Part shown: positions 11,171 through 23,139 of the stretch, one piece after another
How the letters are laid out: the number at the start of each line of letters is the position of its first letter
How positions within the stretch are numbered: the stretch's first letter is position 1
Assembly (NCBI GenBank): GCA_030765055.1
Contig: CM060958.1
Coordinates: 106,647,590-106,711,589, forward strand
Direction: 5' to 3'
DNA length: 64,000 bases
Source of the DNA: Mantis religiosa
Taxonomy: Eukaryota; Arthropoda; Insecta; Mantodea; Mantidae
Position numbers and translations under genes: made by a program
Notes under the pieces: generated by a model
Seen by the model: the letters and a program-made list of their open reading frames with translations, nothing else
Database searches by the model: none
Told to the model about the DNA's origin: nothing

Positions 11171-11968
11171 CGAGGGCTGTTGACAACGTTCCTTTACTCA
11201 TCCTCATAATTTTGATGGTCCTTCACAAAATAGTCTCTCCTGAATTCAAAGCACTTGTCCCAGCGTTTCTGTCAGTCTTCAAACACATGCTGGAAACCAT
11301 TTTTGAGAGATCCTTCAAAATCGTCTCCGCAGCCTTCGCCACTGCTTCTGATGATGGATAATGCCTCCCACGAAGGCGTTTCTTCAAGTTAGAGAATAGA
11401 AAAAAGTCACATGGGGCTCAATTCGGACTATAAGGAGGGTGAGGGATGCACTTCACGTTGATTTTTGCAAGATATTCAGCAACAATATTGGCAATATGCG
11501 GCCGCGCATTATCGTGGTGCAGCATCCAGCCTGCTTCATGGAAGTGTGGTCTTTTGCGTCACATATGGGCTTGTAATGTTTTCAGATCATCCCCGTAGTA
11601 TTGTCTTGTTAGTGATGTGTGTGCAGGTACCACATGCTGATAAACAATTCCATGCATAACAAAGAATGAGATGACCATAACTTTCCCAGCAGAAGCAACC
11701 ACTTTTGCTTTTTGGGGGTTGGTGATGAAGGAGCATTATTCATTAGCAGATCTTCATCTAACATCAACTTTAACTGGATCTTACCTCCATTTCAGCGGTG
11801 CATGTCTGAACTTGCCTGGTTCTCACAGGCGGGAACCAGGAGTACCAACAATGAAACTACTATGGCGTGTTTGTTTCACATTTAGCTAACAGAATATTAT
11901 AATATTAAATTTTAGTACGAAAAATTATGACCGTAAAAAATTGATCATTCTTTATTGAACAGCTCTCG
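11171..11968 (-). mobile_element. Mariner-A1, deletion derivative
   Basis: TA lies at both ends. The right end is the inverse of CGAGAGCTGTTCAATAAAGA, while the left end reads CGAGGGCTGTTGACAACG and lacks about 26 bp of the usual TIR. The minus strand carries the C-terminal part of a mariner transposase. The region after the first Asp is badly damaged here, but AGWMLHHDNARPH, PYSP and the KKRLRGRHYPSSEA block are readable in broken frames. The N-terminal HTH is absent. The short upstream segment (VPACENQ...MF) joins directly to LKLMLDEDL, the same junction seen in copies A2 and A4. Confidence 0.75.
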
Positions 11969-12171
11969 TATATACACATTTTCTCCTTTGCTGCATAGTT
12001 TTAAATTCAGTCACAATGTGAGAGTCAAGCGAAAATAGTAAGTATATTTTTAAGGTGGAGCATTCAAAATTTTTATATTTATTTATCATATTGATGTTAA
12101 TCTTCCTGTAAAGCTCCTTCAATTTATTTTCTCTTCATTAACTCTTTAATTGCAGAGTAGTAGGAATTATA

Positions 12172-13323
12172 CGGGTTGTTTCAAAACAATACCGAACGAA
12201 TATAGCCGTTGCGTAATTTATAACTCAGCTAGTCCGAATTTCGGTGTCGCAGCTTCGAAATTCATTTAGGTATAATTTTATGCAGCATTAAATATTACAC
12301 GTTTTGTGATTAAGCAGTGCAGGAACCACTAGTGTGCGAACCTCAAAAGTTGTTATTTGAACGCACCAGCCACGAAAACAAAAGCATTGCTCCTTGCTGT
12401 TTATCAGTGACCCTAGTAATGGGGCAAATCGCAGTTACTTGTGAAAAAGTCGACTAATGACTCTGACAGTTCCATAGTTGTTCATTTTATATGATCTTAA
12501 TTGTACAGTGCTTTCAACCAATAACTGTAAAATCAACAGCTTCATTTTTATTTACAGGTGCTTTATTTAGTTTTATTAAACACAGTGAAATAAAATGCTT
12601 ATCTCATTGCATAAGGCATTTAGTTTTGTTTAACTTTATCTACAATTCTTTGATATTGTTCTGTTCTTCATATAATTTCATGCTTCCATCCTCAATCACA
12701 CTAACATTAGCTTCCCTCTAAATGGTTTAAGTTGCCCACCTTGGCAGCGTGGTGGTAGCATGTCTGCCTCACGTTCAAGAGGTCCCAAGTTCGAATCTCG
12801 GTCAGGGTGAGTTACTTGGATAAGGTTTTTTCCGGGTTTTTCCCTTATTCTGTAAGACGAATGTCGGGTAACTCTAAGCTCCATGGACCCCGGACTCATT
12901 TGAGCATCATTTCATCCATTCCATTCATCGTCCGATATGACAACGTTGGAGGACGTAAATTAAAAAAAAATGGTTTAAGTTGCATATGTCCATATTTGCC
13001 GTCATCGACTGTTATAACGGATTTTTGGAACACGTTAGACACCCATAAGGAATAGTTTTTTCATTGCGCTTTCATAAGCCAAAGAAATTCTTAAAGTACC
13101 AAGTTACCTTAGCGTATGTCGGTATGTTTACAAACAGCTAGAGCACGCGGTGCGCTATGTCACCTGCGTGAGGCAAGCAGCGCTGTTCCTGTCACTGCCT
13201 AATCCACTCATTCTGGATCGGTTCTATGCGGCTCTATTGGCGGTAAAAACTATTTATATGAGTCACACAGAGGCTGAGCAACTACTCCCATACATTCGTT
13301 TAGTATCGTTTCGAAACATCCTG
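12172..13323. mobile_element. M1: TIR element without transposase, holding a SINE-A
   Basis: The left end is CGGGTTGTTTCAAAACAATA with CCGAACGAAT following. The right end is the inverse of CAGGATGTTTCGAAACGATA with CTAAACGAAT following. TA flanks both. The inverted match covers about 32 bp with a few differences. No coding motif is visible, so this is a non-autonomous (MITE-like) element. TA duplication and CAGG-type ends suggest a Tc1/mariner-superfamily source. A SINE-A is inserted near the middle. Confidence 0.65.
12736..12968 (+). repeat. SINE-A1, full length with 15-bp target duplication
   Basis: This is a tRNA-derived SINE. The tRNA-like head contains a GGTAGCATGTCTGCC segment and the B box AAGTTCGAATCTCGG. 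A body with ATAAGGTTTT, ACGAATGTCGGGTAACTCTA and GAGCATCATTTC follows, then a short A-rich tail after GGAGGACGTAA. AATGGTTTAAGTTGC occurs at both ends (12721-12735 and 12969-12983). The perfect duplication shows the boundaries and a fairly recent insertion. It is nested in M1. SINE-A is the commonest SINE here, with eight copies. Confidence 0.9.
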
Positions 13324-13432
13324 TATAGTAGGAATATAAACGTCTCCATACGTAATAGTATTTTATCTTTCAAGTATAATGTGTAACAAACATGTTCCTT
13401 GTACATATTCAAATAAAACTTTGTTTGGCTTT

Positions 13433-14233
13433 TTATATACGAGGGCTGTAAAATAAAAAATGATCGCTTTTTTTTAATACGAGGTCTGTTGACAACGTAC
13501 CTTTACTCATCCTCATAATTTTGATGGCCCTTCTCAAAATAGTCTCCCCTGAATACGATGCACTTGTCTCAGCGTTTCTGTCAGTCTTCAAACACTTGCT
13601 GGAAACCATTTTTGAGAGATCCTTCAAAATCACCTCCGCAGCTTTCACCACTGCTTCTGATGATGGATAATGCCTCGCACGAAGGCGTTTCTTCAAGTTA
13701 CGGAATAGAAAAGGTCTCATGTGTCTAAATCCGAGCTATAGGGAGTGTGAGGGATACAAGTAATTCAGCAACAACATTGGCAGTATGCGGCCGCGCATTA
13801 TCGTGGTGCAGCATCCAGCCTGCTTCATGGAAATGTGGTCTTTTGCGCCTGATATGGACTTGCAATGTTTTCAGGACATCCCTGTAGTATTGTTCAGTTA
13901 CTGATATGTGTGCAGGTACAACATACTGATAAACCATTCCTTGAATATCAAAGAATGAAATTACCATAACTTTCCCAGCAGAAGCAACCACTTATGCTTT
14001 TTGGGGGGGGGGGTTGGTGATGAAGGATATTTCCACACTGAGCTTTGCTGTTTGCTCTCAGGATCAAAATGATGTAGCCAAGTTTCATCAGCAGTGATTA
14101 TGTTTGAAACAAACTCCGGATCTTCCTCTAACATCAACTTTAACTGCATGTTACCTCCATTGCAGCGGTAGGCGATACTGAACATGTCTGAACTTGCCTG
14201 GTTCTCACAGGCGGGAACCAGGAGTACCAGCAA
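13433..14233 (-). pseudogene. Mariner-A2 transposase remnant
   Basis: Reading down the minus strand: ACENQASSDMFSIAYRCNGG; the junction QLKLMLEEDPEFVSN; the first catalytic Asp in ITADETWLHHFDPESKQ; a damaged PSSPTPPPKK linker with a run of eight G on the plus strand; SAGKVMVISFFDIQGMV; the second Asp in MLHHDNARPHTAN; then, past a frameshift that removes most of the PYSPDLAP box, FRNLKKRLRARHYPSSEAVV. Mariners normally have about 345 residues with an N-terminal paired HTH. At least 100 residues of that are absent here. Confidence 0.75.
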
Positions 14234-14341
14234 TGAAACTACTACGGCGTGTTTGTTTCACATTAAGCTAACAGAAGGTAATAAGATTGAATTTTTATGA
14301 CCGTAAACAAATTATGATCATCCTTTATTGAACAGCTCTCG
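13440..14341 (-). mobile_element. Mariner-A2, deletion derivative with a doubled left end
   Basis: The right end is the inverse of CGAGAGCTGTTCAATAAAGG, flanked by TA. The left end starts CGAGGGCTGTAAAATAAAAA, but 38 bp inward a second terminus-like sequence TACGAGGTCTGTTGACAACG appears, identical in type to the left end of A1. The minus strand encodes the catalytic part of a mariner transposase in three frames. As in A1 and A4 the HTH-coding part is missing. Confidence 0.8.
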
Positions 14342-14731
14342 TATAATGAAATAAAATGAACAAATACATTTTCTGTTTATATATTTATTAAAATTGTTTC
14401 ACTTTTTACTGAAGTATTTTTCAACAATCTCTATGGCAATATACCTCAGACCAAATTATAAAATAAATGCAAAGCAAAATGTAGTTCTGCGAAACGAAGA
14501 AAATAAAATTCATTTGTTATTTAAACATTATGCACTCACGTGTTTAATGAGATATTAAAAATGGCACCTAATACAAATTTGTACTATTTTTATATAGAAA
14601 AAAAGGCGAAGAATGTTTTGGTAGTATCATGACGAAGTCTGTAACAACCTAAGTGTAAATTTAGACAAAAGCTAAGTGTAATTGTTTCCTGCTCTCCCAT
14701 CAAATGTTATAGGTGTTTTATAATTAGTTTC

Positions 14732-15253
<522 letters not shown>

Positions 15254-16891
15254 TTATTATAGTGTTATAGCCGATGTTAGCTTCTTTAGGAACTAAACTG
15301 ACTAATTTTATCTTATTTACCTCCGGTTATGTTTATAGCATAATTTTATGGTGATCTATAGTATTTTATAAATAGGTTATGTGATCTATGACATTTTATA
15401 AATAGATTATCAATCTTTATGACATAATTAAATCACCTTAAAATTACATTTCAGGTAAAAAATAATAATATATAAAAGGTATTGTAATCTATTGTTACGT
15501 ATAGCACTGCACTTTCACTTAAGATTATACTGTAAATAGTTCTACTTTACATAAGTTCGAGTAGACGTCTCGTTTCTAATAACGTATCAAATACCCCATG
15601 GCATTCATTGTAGTTTCTTATCCTTCATACACAACACTCGTCCAAGTACTGAAATTCCACACAGTCTACGACGTTTGCAATGGGAACTTGGCTCCCTGAA
15701 AAAAATGAATCTTTTGTGTCAACGCCCCTGCGTGGGGCCCCTCGGGAGGGAGGAACGAGGCAAGACGATACTAACGGTAGCCGGACTGCCCTCCACTTCC
15801 CTGAGGGCTTACGCATCCCCTGGGGAGGAGCCTGGCCCTGGAGACATTTGAAATACAAAGGAAATAAAGAAAATTCTTCTTACGTGGGGATTATTAAATA
15901 TTATTTGCTTTGGTTTAGTATGTGTTTCGTAGCGTTATAAACAGATTCGATCTTCCTTTGTTTTTCTTCAGCGCTACTTTACTTCATATTGTATGAACTA
16001 ACACACCTTTTTGTACTATGTAGAATGGAAGAGAATCAACTTAGATATTATTGAAGGATAAAGAGGTATTAGATAATTTTCATCGAATAAATAGTATAAG
16101 CCTTTGAGGAGCAATAATGTTAAAAATATTGATAATACAAATACAAAATCTGAAGACCAAGTCGATTAAACGTAGCATATTCTCTCAATCTCAACTGTTT
16201 TAACTTTATGTTTATATCAATGAAGGAGTTGTAAATTATTTTAGGCAGCTTCTTATAATACTTATAGACTATTTTAAAAATAGAAAATGCTTTCAATCAG
16301 TGTTGAAAAGCTTTTAACATCCAGTAATGCCAACTTTGATATTTTGTGAAATGTGTCAATTGCCTCATTCAAGAAGGCCGTGAATCTGTGTGAAATAATA
16401 CTTTCATAAACATTTTAGTTTTCTCAAAAGATGAGTCAGTTTAGAAAAACCTTGTAATTTATTTTTATTAAGTTATTTTCATCGTTTTATTATTTCCACT
16501 AACTCATTTAGGCAGAATGTTGTGGTTTTCTAAAAGTCATGTTGTCAACCCTGATGCTACGCAGGACAAATGAAGTTCGCAACTCCATGAATATCATGAA
16601 CACGAGAAAGGTAAAACAATACGGTATAATAAGACCTGAAGCTTTCCTTATATTTATATTTTCGGTATATTTATGTACAATATGTAGTATATTTTTAAAT
16701 ACTCAGGATTGCCTAAAATTAGTGTATGATATATAGGTTGAAAGGATTTTATTTCGTTCGTTGGGCTCGGCCTGGGCCTAGTTTCCGAATCACGGCTACT
16801 CAGAAAATAAAATCTTCCTTTAACTCCAATATTTTAAATAATTATTAAGTCCTCTATTAGTAATATAAACGATAGCAATAATAACAATAGC
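15254..16891. other. Unrecognised AT-rich stretch with a GC-rich island
   Basis: At about 15680-15850 a GC-rich block (CCCCTGCGTGGGGCCCC and later CATCCCCTGGGGAGGAGCC) stands out from AT-rich surroundings and has open frames on both strands. I see no second copy in the window and no SINE box. The rest shows no motif. Confidence 0.35.
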
Positions 16892-17371
<480 letters not shown>

Positions 17372-17702
17372 CTCTGGCGCGAGAACCCAAGAGAGCCAAG
17401 GCCTACCAAACCGACTGCCGGCCTCACGCCAACTTACGCACAGCAGAGGTGGGCGATCATCCAACCGATACGGGGAGGAGATGTGGTCAGCATCTCGGCA
17501 TTCCTCAGCCGGAATGTTGGTTTTCGTGACCAGGACCGCTTACCTAGCGTAAGCTCCTCACCTTCCTCACGATGTTGAATGGACACCGGTCCTGTACCCA
17601 GGACTTAAAATCTGCACCCCATGAGTTTCATTGAATCCGGGCTGCTTTTCGTGGCAGGGAGCCAAGGCATGCGCCCTTATCCCGCTAGGTCATGGCGCAA
17701 GT
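17372..17702 (-). repeat. SINE-like unit (SINE-F) with an expanded tail
   Basis: On the minus strand the unit starts GCGCCATGACCTAGCGGG, which fits a Pol III A box at most positions. About 60 bp on is CCCGGATTCAATG, a weak B-box match. The GC-richer body ends in CTCGCGCCAGAG immediately before the AAT array, which would be its tail on this strand. No copy elsewhere in the window. The flanks share a weak similarity (around 16808-16823 and 17700-17714), too diverged to call a duplication. Confidence 0.45.
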
Positions 17703-17974
17703 CTTCTTTTAATTCAGTAAAATATATGATAATGGTTTTATAGTCCACCTGCATAGAAACAATAATAATTCTTAATAGTTAATGCCCGATTTCACCAACA
17801 GAAGTTAATACTTAACAGGAATGTTAGCCTATTTAGCAATAATTATGACAAATGTTGCATTTTACCAACAAGTGCAAGCTTAATACTCATGTTAAACCTC
17901 TTGTTAAACTAACAAGACATTTCTGTCATTAAGTCGTTAACAAATGTACAGTTATCAAGACAGTATAGGTGAAC

Positions 17975-18185
17975 GCAGCGTTTGATGTCGATTTGCTATA
18001 TTTAATGGCATCTGTAATATAGCACGTCCTATGAGGAGAAATGATTTTGAGGAGCTATCAGAAGAGGATTGGCTAGGGACGTATAGACTGTCAAAACTGG
18101 TTGTTATGAAGGTTACTGCGGAAGTATAAGAGAGGTTAGAACATGAATCGAAAGGAATATGGCGATCTCGTCTTTGCTTCAAGTA
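17975..18185 (+). pseudogene. Harbinger transposase N-terminal remnant
   Basis: The plus strand reads RPMRRNDFEELSEEDWLGTY, continuing RLSKLVVMKVTAEV, a stop, and RLEHESKG; a +1 shift gives the usual KRN.AI..LLQVL continuation. Family knowledge: PIF/Harbinger transposases begin with (F)E.L.DE.F...YRLSK..V..L...L...LE..(T)KRN.A....LQVL. There is a nonsense codon and a frameshift, and the DDE domain is absent. Confidence 0.45.
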
Positions 18186-18583
18186 TTAATAACTTTGTGA
18201 TTATATAACTCATTAATTTATGTCTGTAATACATTGTCCAACTCTCGTCTTGAAACGTTCAATTTCGCATCTCGTTTTAGATGTAAGTAATGTTGACGAA
18301 GTTGCTTCGCACTTCTGGTTGTGACATTTGCATTCAATTAAACTTATTTCCAATCTTTTCCCATGTCACATCTTTCTCTTTCATATTTACCTAATTCTTC
18401 CTCTTATTTTCCACAATATCATAATTAACAATTGTTTCTCGATTAATGAAAATTTGTTTCCCTCGGCTTTTCTTCTGATTTTGTTCATCCTCTATTTTTT
18501 CAGCTGTGTGTACACGAAAATAAAAACAAAAGTGCATCGCAGTACGTCCAGAAAATAATACGGTTCATCCACAGCCTTCTATA

Positions 18584-20017
18584 CGAGGCGTGGCCGTAAT
18601 ATAAGGTCTCCAATTTTATTTAATACAGAAAACATGTTTATTGTCAAAGAATGTTACATTGATGGAAAGGCGGAACCTAATCCCTATTGCGATCGATGCA
18701 CTTTTGCATGCGCTGTGGCAGTTTTTGTATATCCTTGCCATAGCACTCTCCCGCCAAGTTGCGCAGGTAGCACTCAACCTCGTTTTTCAAATCATCGTCG
18801 GTCTGTGTGACTTCAACTCAGGAAACAGATGATAATCACTAGGTCTAAGTCTGGACTGTAGGGGGAATGGATGAGGATGTCCCATCCGAACTGGGCCAGA
18901 TCAGCCGCTACAACACGTTGCCGTATGGTCTTAGGTGAGCATTTTGGGGACTCACCTCTCACACACCATGCGATAATGCAAATGTTCGGTCAAAATCTTG
19001 TCAATCGTAGTCTTACTGACTTCAGGGATATCTACCAGCGCAGATCCCCACAGAGTGAAGACTGAACCCCCCCCCCCCCTCTGACGACCAGGGAGTTACC
19101 GAGCTGTCCCGAAACGGCGCCCGGCACCTCCGCGGGGCTTTCCATAGGGCAAAACCTAGAGACTAACAAGCCCTCCCCCATGTGGTCCTGTGGACTCAGC
19201 ACGGGTTGGAAGTGGATACGCCACTTACGCGCGCCAACTCCAAAATGGGAAGGCTACCGATATGACCTCGGTGGGGCCGCCTGGTGATCTAGCACGCCTT
19301 CTACTAGCTATGTTGGCTAGTACGCGGGAATATTATGGCTTTGCTCAACCCTGTCCGGATACGTACCCGGTCTCGCACGGGTATCGGGAACCACTTCCCC
19401 CTCGAGTCCTAAGCAATCCAGACAACTCCCAATCAGGGAGGGCCTCGAATGTTCGGCCCGAGGTTCCTCTAGCAACGTCAGAGGTACCACGAGTGCTAGG
19501 GGTCCGCAGCGCCCGCACCACGACAGCTGAAGGCAACGGATCCCCCACCCTACGGGGTGACTTCAGGGTGACAGCTCGCGAACTGTCACACGCCGATCTT
19601 TAAGCATTTCTTGCTCCACTTTTGCAATTATTTCGGTTGAAACCGAAGGCCGACCAGAAGACTGTTATTCTTGGACGTATGTACGTCCGTTTTTGAACTC
19701 TGTGACCCATTTTCGCATGTTTTTGACAACCATACACTTTGGCACATGGACTTCGCATAACTGACGATGAATTTCAGTCAGTGCCCTTGGCACTCAAAAA
19801 AATCGATCGCTCCACGCAACTCGCACTTGGCGGTGGAAGTGATAGGAAGCTCCATCGCAAACGACTACCCAGCCAAGACTAATGGTTGCAGCGGGTTCGG
19901 TTTGGTAGGGATTTGAAGGGGTGAAACCAAGCTACACGCCAGTGTTGCCGGATCTCGCGTAATAGCATTCCTCACGGCTCCAGCGCCTTGGAGACCTTAT
20001 TTTACGGACACGAATCG
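18584..20017 (-). mobile_element. Mariner-B1, internally deleted and split by GC-R2
   Basis: TA flanks both ends. The left end is CGAGGCGTGGCCGTAATATA and the right end is the inverse of CGATTCGTGTCCGTAAAATA. The minus strand holds the HTH half of a transposase (CELRAVI.FLSAK, a GR.SV..ETIAKVEQEML segment) and then its C-terminus. The middle is missing: after the TEDHK-like position the sequence jumps to RQRVVADLAQFGWD, so the first two catalytic Asp are gone. GC-R2 interrupts the HTH region. It lies inside the Harbinger-like element and shares its left flank with mariner-C2. Confidence 0.8.
19028..19557 (-). repeat. GC-R2: GC-rich repeat with 11-bp target duplication
   Basis: The block interrupts mariner-B1. 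TGACTTCAGGG is present once in the uninterrupted copy B2 and occurs here on both sides (19017-19027 and 19558-19568). That fixes the ends and implies transposition with an 11-bp target duplication. The body matches GC-R1, R3 and R4. The end at 19557 carries GGATCC and CAGCTGAAGG in plus-strand reading; the other carries a run of 13 or 14 C and TCTACC. No long TIRs, no poly-A, no tRNA-like boxes. Several short stems are visible, such as CTCCCAATCAGGGAG and CCTCTAGCAACGTCAGAGG. Strand is assigned by assuming GC-R1 is 5'-truncated. Confidence 0.65.
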
Positions 20018-20177
20018 TATTTGTAATATGTATAGGTATGTTAACACATGTTTGTTAACATTTTCAGAAAACAAGTTGGTGAAATGGAAGAATGTTAACA
20101 CTTTTGTTAAGGTTATGACAATGTTTACGTTATATTTGCTAAGGTTGATTTAAACATCTGTTGGTGAAGTCGGACAT

Positions 20178-21119
20178 TCCATAGAAAAAATAAGTCTAAT
20201 GGTTAAGTATTTTTAACATCTGTTCAGTGTTTCTTTTTAAGTTTTAGATTACCCTAAATATACATACATCCCATTTACCTAGCAACTTATCCGTCCACCT
20301 TCATGCTCTATTTTTATGATATTAGTATAGATTGAACTTATTTTCTATTATCTAAGTTTTTCTTGGCATAGATATGTAACGAACATGAAAAGAAACTGAA
20401 AAATAAATTTCTTCCAGAAAGACATAAGTACATTTATTCATTTGAGCCAGTAAAATGTAAATGAATACAGTGGAAGAACTGCTTTTCCTTGTGTTTCAAA
20501 ACCCGAGGCTCCTTTTTCTCGGTGTGGTAATTAGAGAAGCAGAGAAAGGGCGCTTTTAGTTACCAACAAAATACAGAGAAGAAGATCAATTTGGCTGAAT
20601 AAAGAAGTATTGGAGAGCACGTACAAGAAACAAAGCCAATACTACAAGGTTACGCTGTGGCTGTCAGAATTCTGCTATAAGAATAGTACTCATCTTGAGC
20701 GCGGTGCCAACTTTACGAGCATAAATAGAAATCAGCTGTCTGACATTCACTCATTATGTGTTCCTACACATTAACTTAACGATATATTGAATGTTGCCAA
20801 GAGGTCACAAATACAGCATTTTAACCACGCCGTCTGCCACTATTCGCGACCGTGAATGAAATTAATTCATAAAATCAACAATGAGTTTTGGCTCACTACG
20901 TAAAGCAATTTGACATTCTAGTGCCAAAGAGCAAGGCCAGTGTACCTCTCGAACACGATGCAAAGAATTATCTTATCTAGCTACCTGGCGAGCCTAAAGC
21001 AGCACTTCTGTGAACATTGGATTAAGATGTAGAAACTTTCAGAATTATAATTGCGCTATTGACTTAACGTAATCATCCTTTGCGTTCATTATCACCTAAA
21101 AATAAGAAACAACTCTATT
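20178..21119. other. No recognised feature
   Basis: AT-rich sequence with stops in all frames, no TIR pair and no SINE head. Confidence 0.4.
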
Positions 21120-22560
21120 TAGAAAGTGTTTTATGCAGGGTTAGTATTTGAAGCATGTGGGTTGAAGGTATTATCACAAGAAGCCGAACAGAAATTAGGC
21201 TTAAGACATGGATACATATTGAGTCCTATACTATTTAATTTATTTATAGATGACATAATAGAGATAGTTAAGGAAAGCAATGCCCATTGTCCAATAATAA
21301 TGAACAAAGAGATCCCTGGTTTATTGTATGCGAATGATTTAACTGTAGGAGCAATTTCCGTAATAGGTCTACAAAAATCAATTGAGGCAATTCATAGGTT
21401 TTGCGCTGACTGGGGACTAAGAATAAAGAGCAAAAAATAAAAATAATGGTATTTAAAAGAGGATCGATACTTAGGAAGGGAGAGGAATGGTTCATAGGAG
21501 ACCAAAAGGTAGAAGTGGTAAACGAGTATGACTATTTAGGTGTAATGGTGTGTAGCAGTGGAGGGTGGGCCGCACAAGCCAGAAAAGTGATAGCTAATGG
21601 CAGGGCGGCAATGTCAGGGGTAAGAATATGTAAACATAAACTGGAGATGTCAGTTAGATGTTTAGAAAGAATGTATGAAGCGGTCGTTGAAGCCAGAACA
21701 ATGTACGCAGTGGAGGTATGGGCACATCAGAGATAGGTACACAATTACACCAGATGTATGAATTGTTTTGCTAAGAAATACTAGGGCCGCCAAAATCGAC
21801 ACCAAGAGAAATGGCTTTACTAGAGTTGAGTAGTACAAAAAGGAAGGGAAGAATAATAGAGAGAATATTGAAATTCTGGTATAAGTGTATTAAAGGACAG
21901 AAAGGGGAATTATTAACTCTGTGCATGAAGTAACAGAGAAGTATTAAAAATACAAATACTTGGTGGTCGGAATTGGAAAGAATGATATTGAAGATAGACA
22001 TGAGAGACCTGTGGTGAGCAGAGGAGTCAAATCATGGCGGTTTTTGGAAGGAAGTGAAAACTAGAGTACAAGACATAGATAGGAAGGTGATATGGGAAAT
22101 TATAGAAGAAAAGAAATCTTTGAAATGCTATAAGCAAATAAAGACAGAATGGGGTAGGAAAAAATATATAAATCAATGTGCAAAACTGGAAGAGAAGACA
22201 TAACATGGATGAGAGTGGGAATAGTATATCTAAAAGGGTTGATAAGCAATGAGGTAGGGATATGTGAATTTTATGTTCATTATCTGATAGAATGTAAGGA
22301 GTTAACAAATTTCAGGAGAAAAATATGGGATAAGAAATGAGAAGTGAGCAAAGAGGTAGTGGCGTTACGTGTGTTGACGGAGATGGGTGAAAAGAAAATC
22401 AGATGTATAGGACAATCCTTATATAGGTTAAGAGAAAAGTGGATTAGGGCAAAACAAGTGAAGGTCAAGAAGAAATGACACCAAGCTGCTCAGGAAAACC
22501 AAAGGCTTTTGGCCAGGGGACGCATATGTAGAGTTTCTAAATAACTATTTCAGGTACGTT
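21120..22560 (+). mobile_element. LINE-2: non-LTR retrotransposon, 3' half
   Basis: The region begins inside a reverse-transcriptase domain and continues through a decayed C-terminal domain. After the RT frames the plus strand keeps a readable degraded coding pattern (HNYTRCMNCFAKK, then RIIERILKFWYKCIKGQ) to about 22.5 kb. Everything upstream of the palm is missing, as expected for a 5'-truncated LINE. No poly-A tail is obvious. Confidence 0.65.
21126..21736 (+). pseudogene. LINE-2 reverse transcriptase (palm to connection)
   Basis: Two frames separated by a stop and a shift. The first has the palm block GLRHGYILSPILFNLFIDDI and the active-site box as LLYANDLTV, where the usual YADD is YAND, so one catalytic Asp is changed to Asn. 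It continues IEAIHRFCADWGLRI. The second starts IMVFKRG and has EVVNEYDYLGVMVCSSGGW and VVEARTMYAVEVWAHQR, the usual downstream blocks (YLGV, then the Y..E.W end). The changed box and the break make it inactive. The first Met is only the first in the open frame. Confidence 0.8.
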
Positions 22561-23139
22561 TATTTGAAATTTTAATAATTATGGTTTCTTATACCATTAG
22601 TACAACGAATTTCGTGTATATCTTTAAGTAAATTCGGTGTATACTAATTCTTTGATTACTCTTGGCTGATTTAGAAGCAATGCATGCACTTGATTTATTT
22701 TATTCGAACAAAAGATCAGTATTTTGTGGTTATAAACTTATGAACCCATAACAAAGTTCAAAGGTGAGTTCTTAATTATTTTAATAGAGTGTGAAGAAAG
22801 GGATTTAATACAGAGACTTGAAATTGTTACTGTGATATTAAGTAAAAAATGCGATATATAACCACGACATAAACCTGCACAGATGACGTAAGCATAGCTT
22901 CTTTAACCGTTTGCATTCATTGATACTAATTGCTTGAATAAAAGTTTCAAGACAGGATATTTTATATCAAGTCAACGAAGCTTCAAACTATAAAAATTGA
23001 AAGAAGCAACGTCACTTCTTTATACCCAAGTATACCTATCATTGAACTTATTCCACTTCTCAAAAAATGGCTGAATCAATACAAGTAACATATCAATAAA
23101 TAGAAGAAATTTCACAACTTACAGATATATTTACATCAA
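22561..23139. other. No recognised feature
   Basis: AT-rich spacer between LINE-2 and the Penelope-like element. Confidence 0.4.

Larger units (their letters stand above)
17782..20177 (+). mobile_element. PIF/Harbinger-like element remnant with nested mariner-B1
   Basis: The left end reads ATGCCCGATTTCACCAACAG and the right end is the inverse of ATGTCCGACTTCACCAACAG. The inverted similarity continues loosely for over 100 bp, with TTAACA-rich sequence on both arms. A frame at about 17980-18180 resembles the N-terminal HTH of Harbinger transposases. Mariner-B1 occupies most of the interior. The rest of the transposase is not visible, so the copy is defective. The exact target duplication is not clear. 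Confidence 0.5.
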
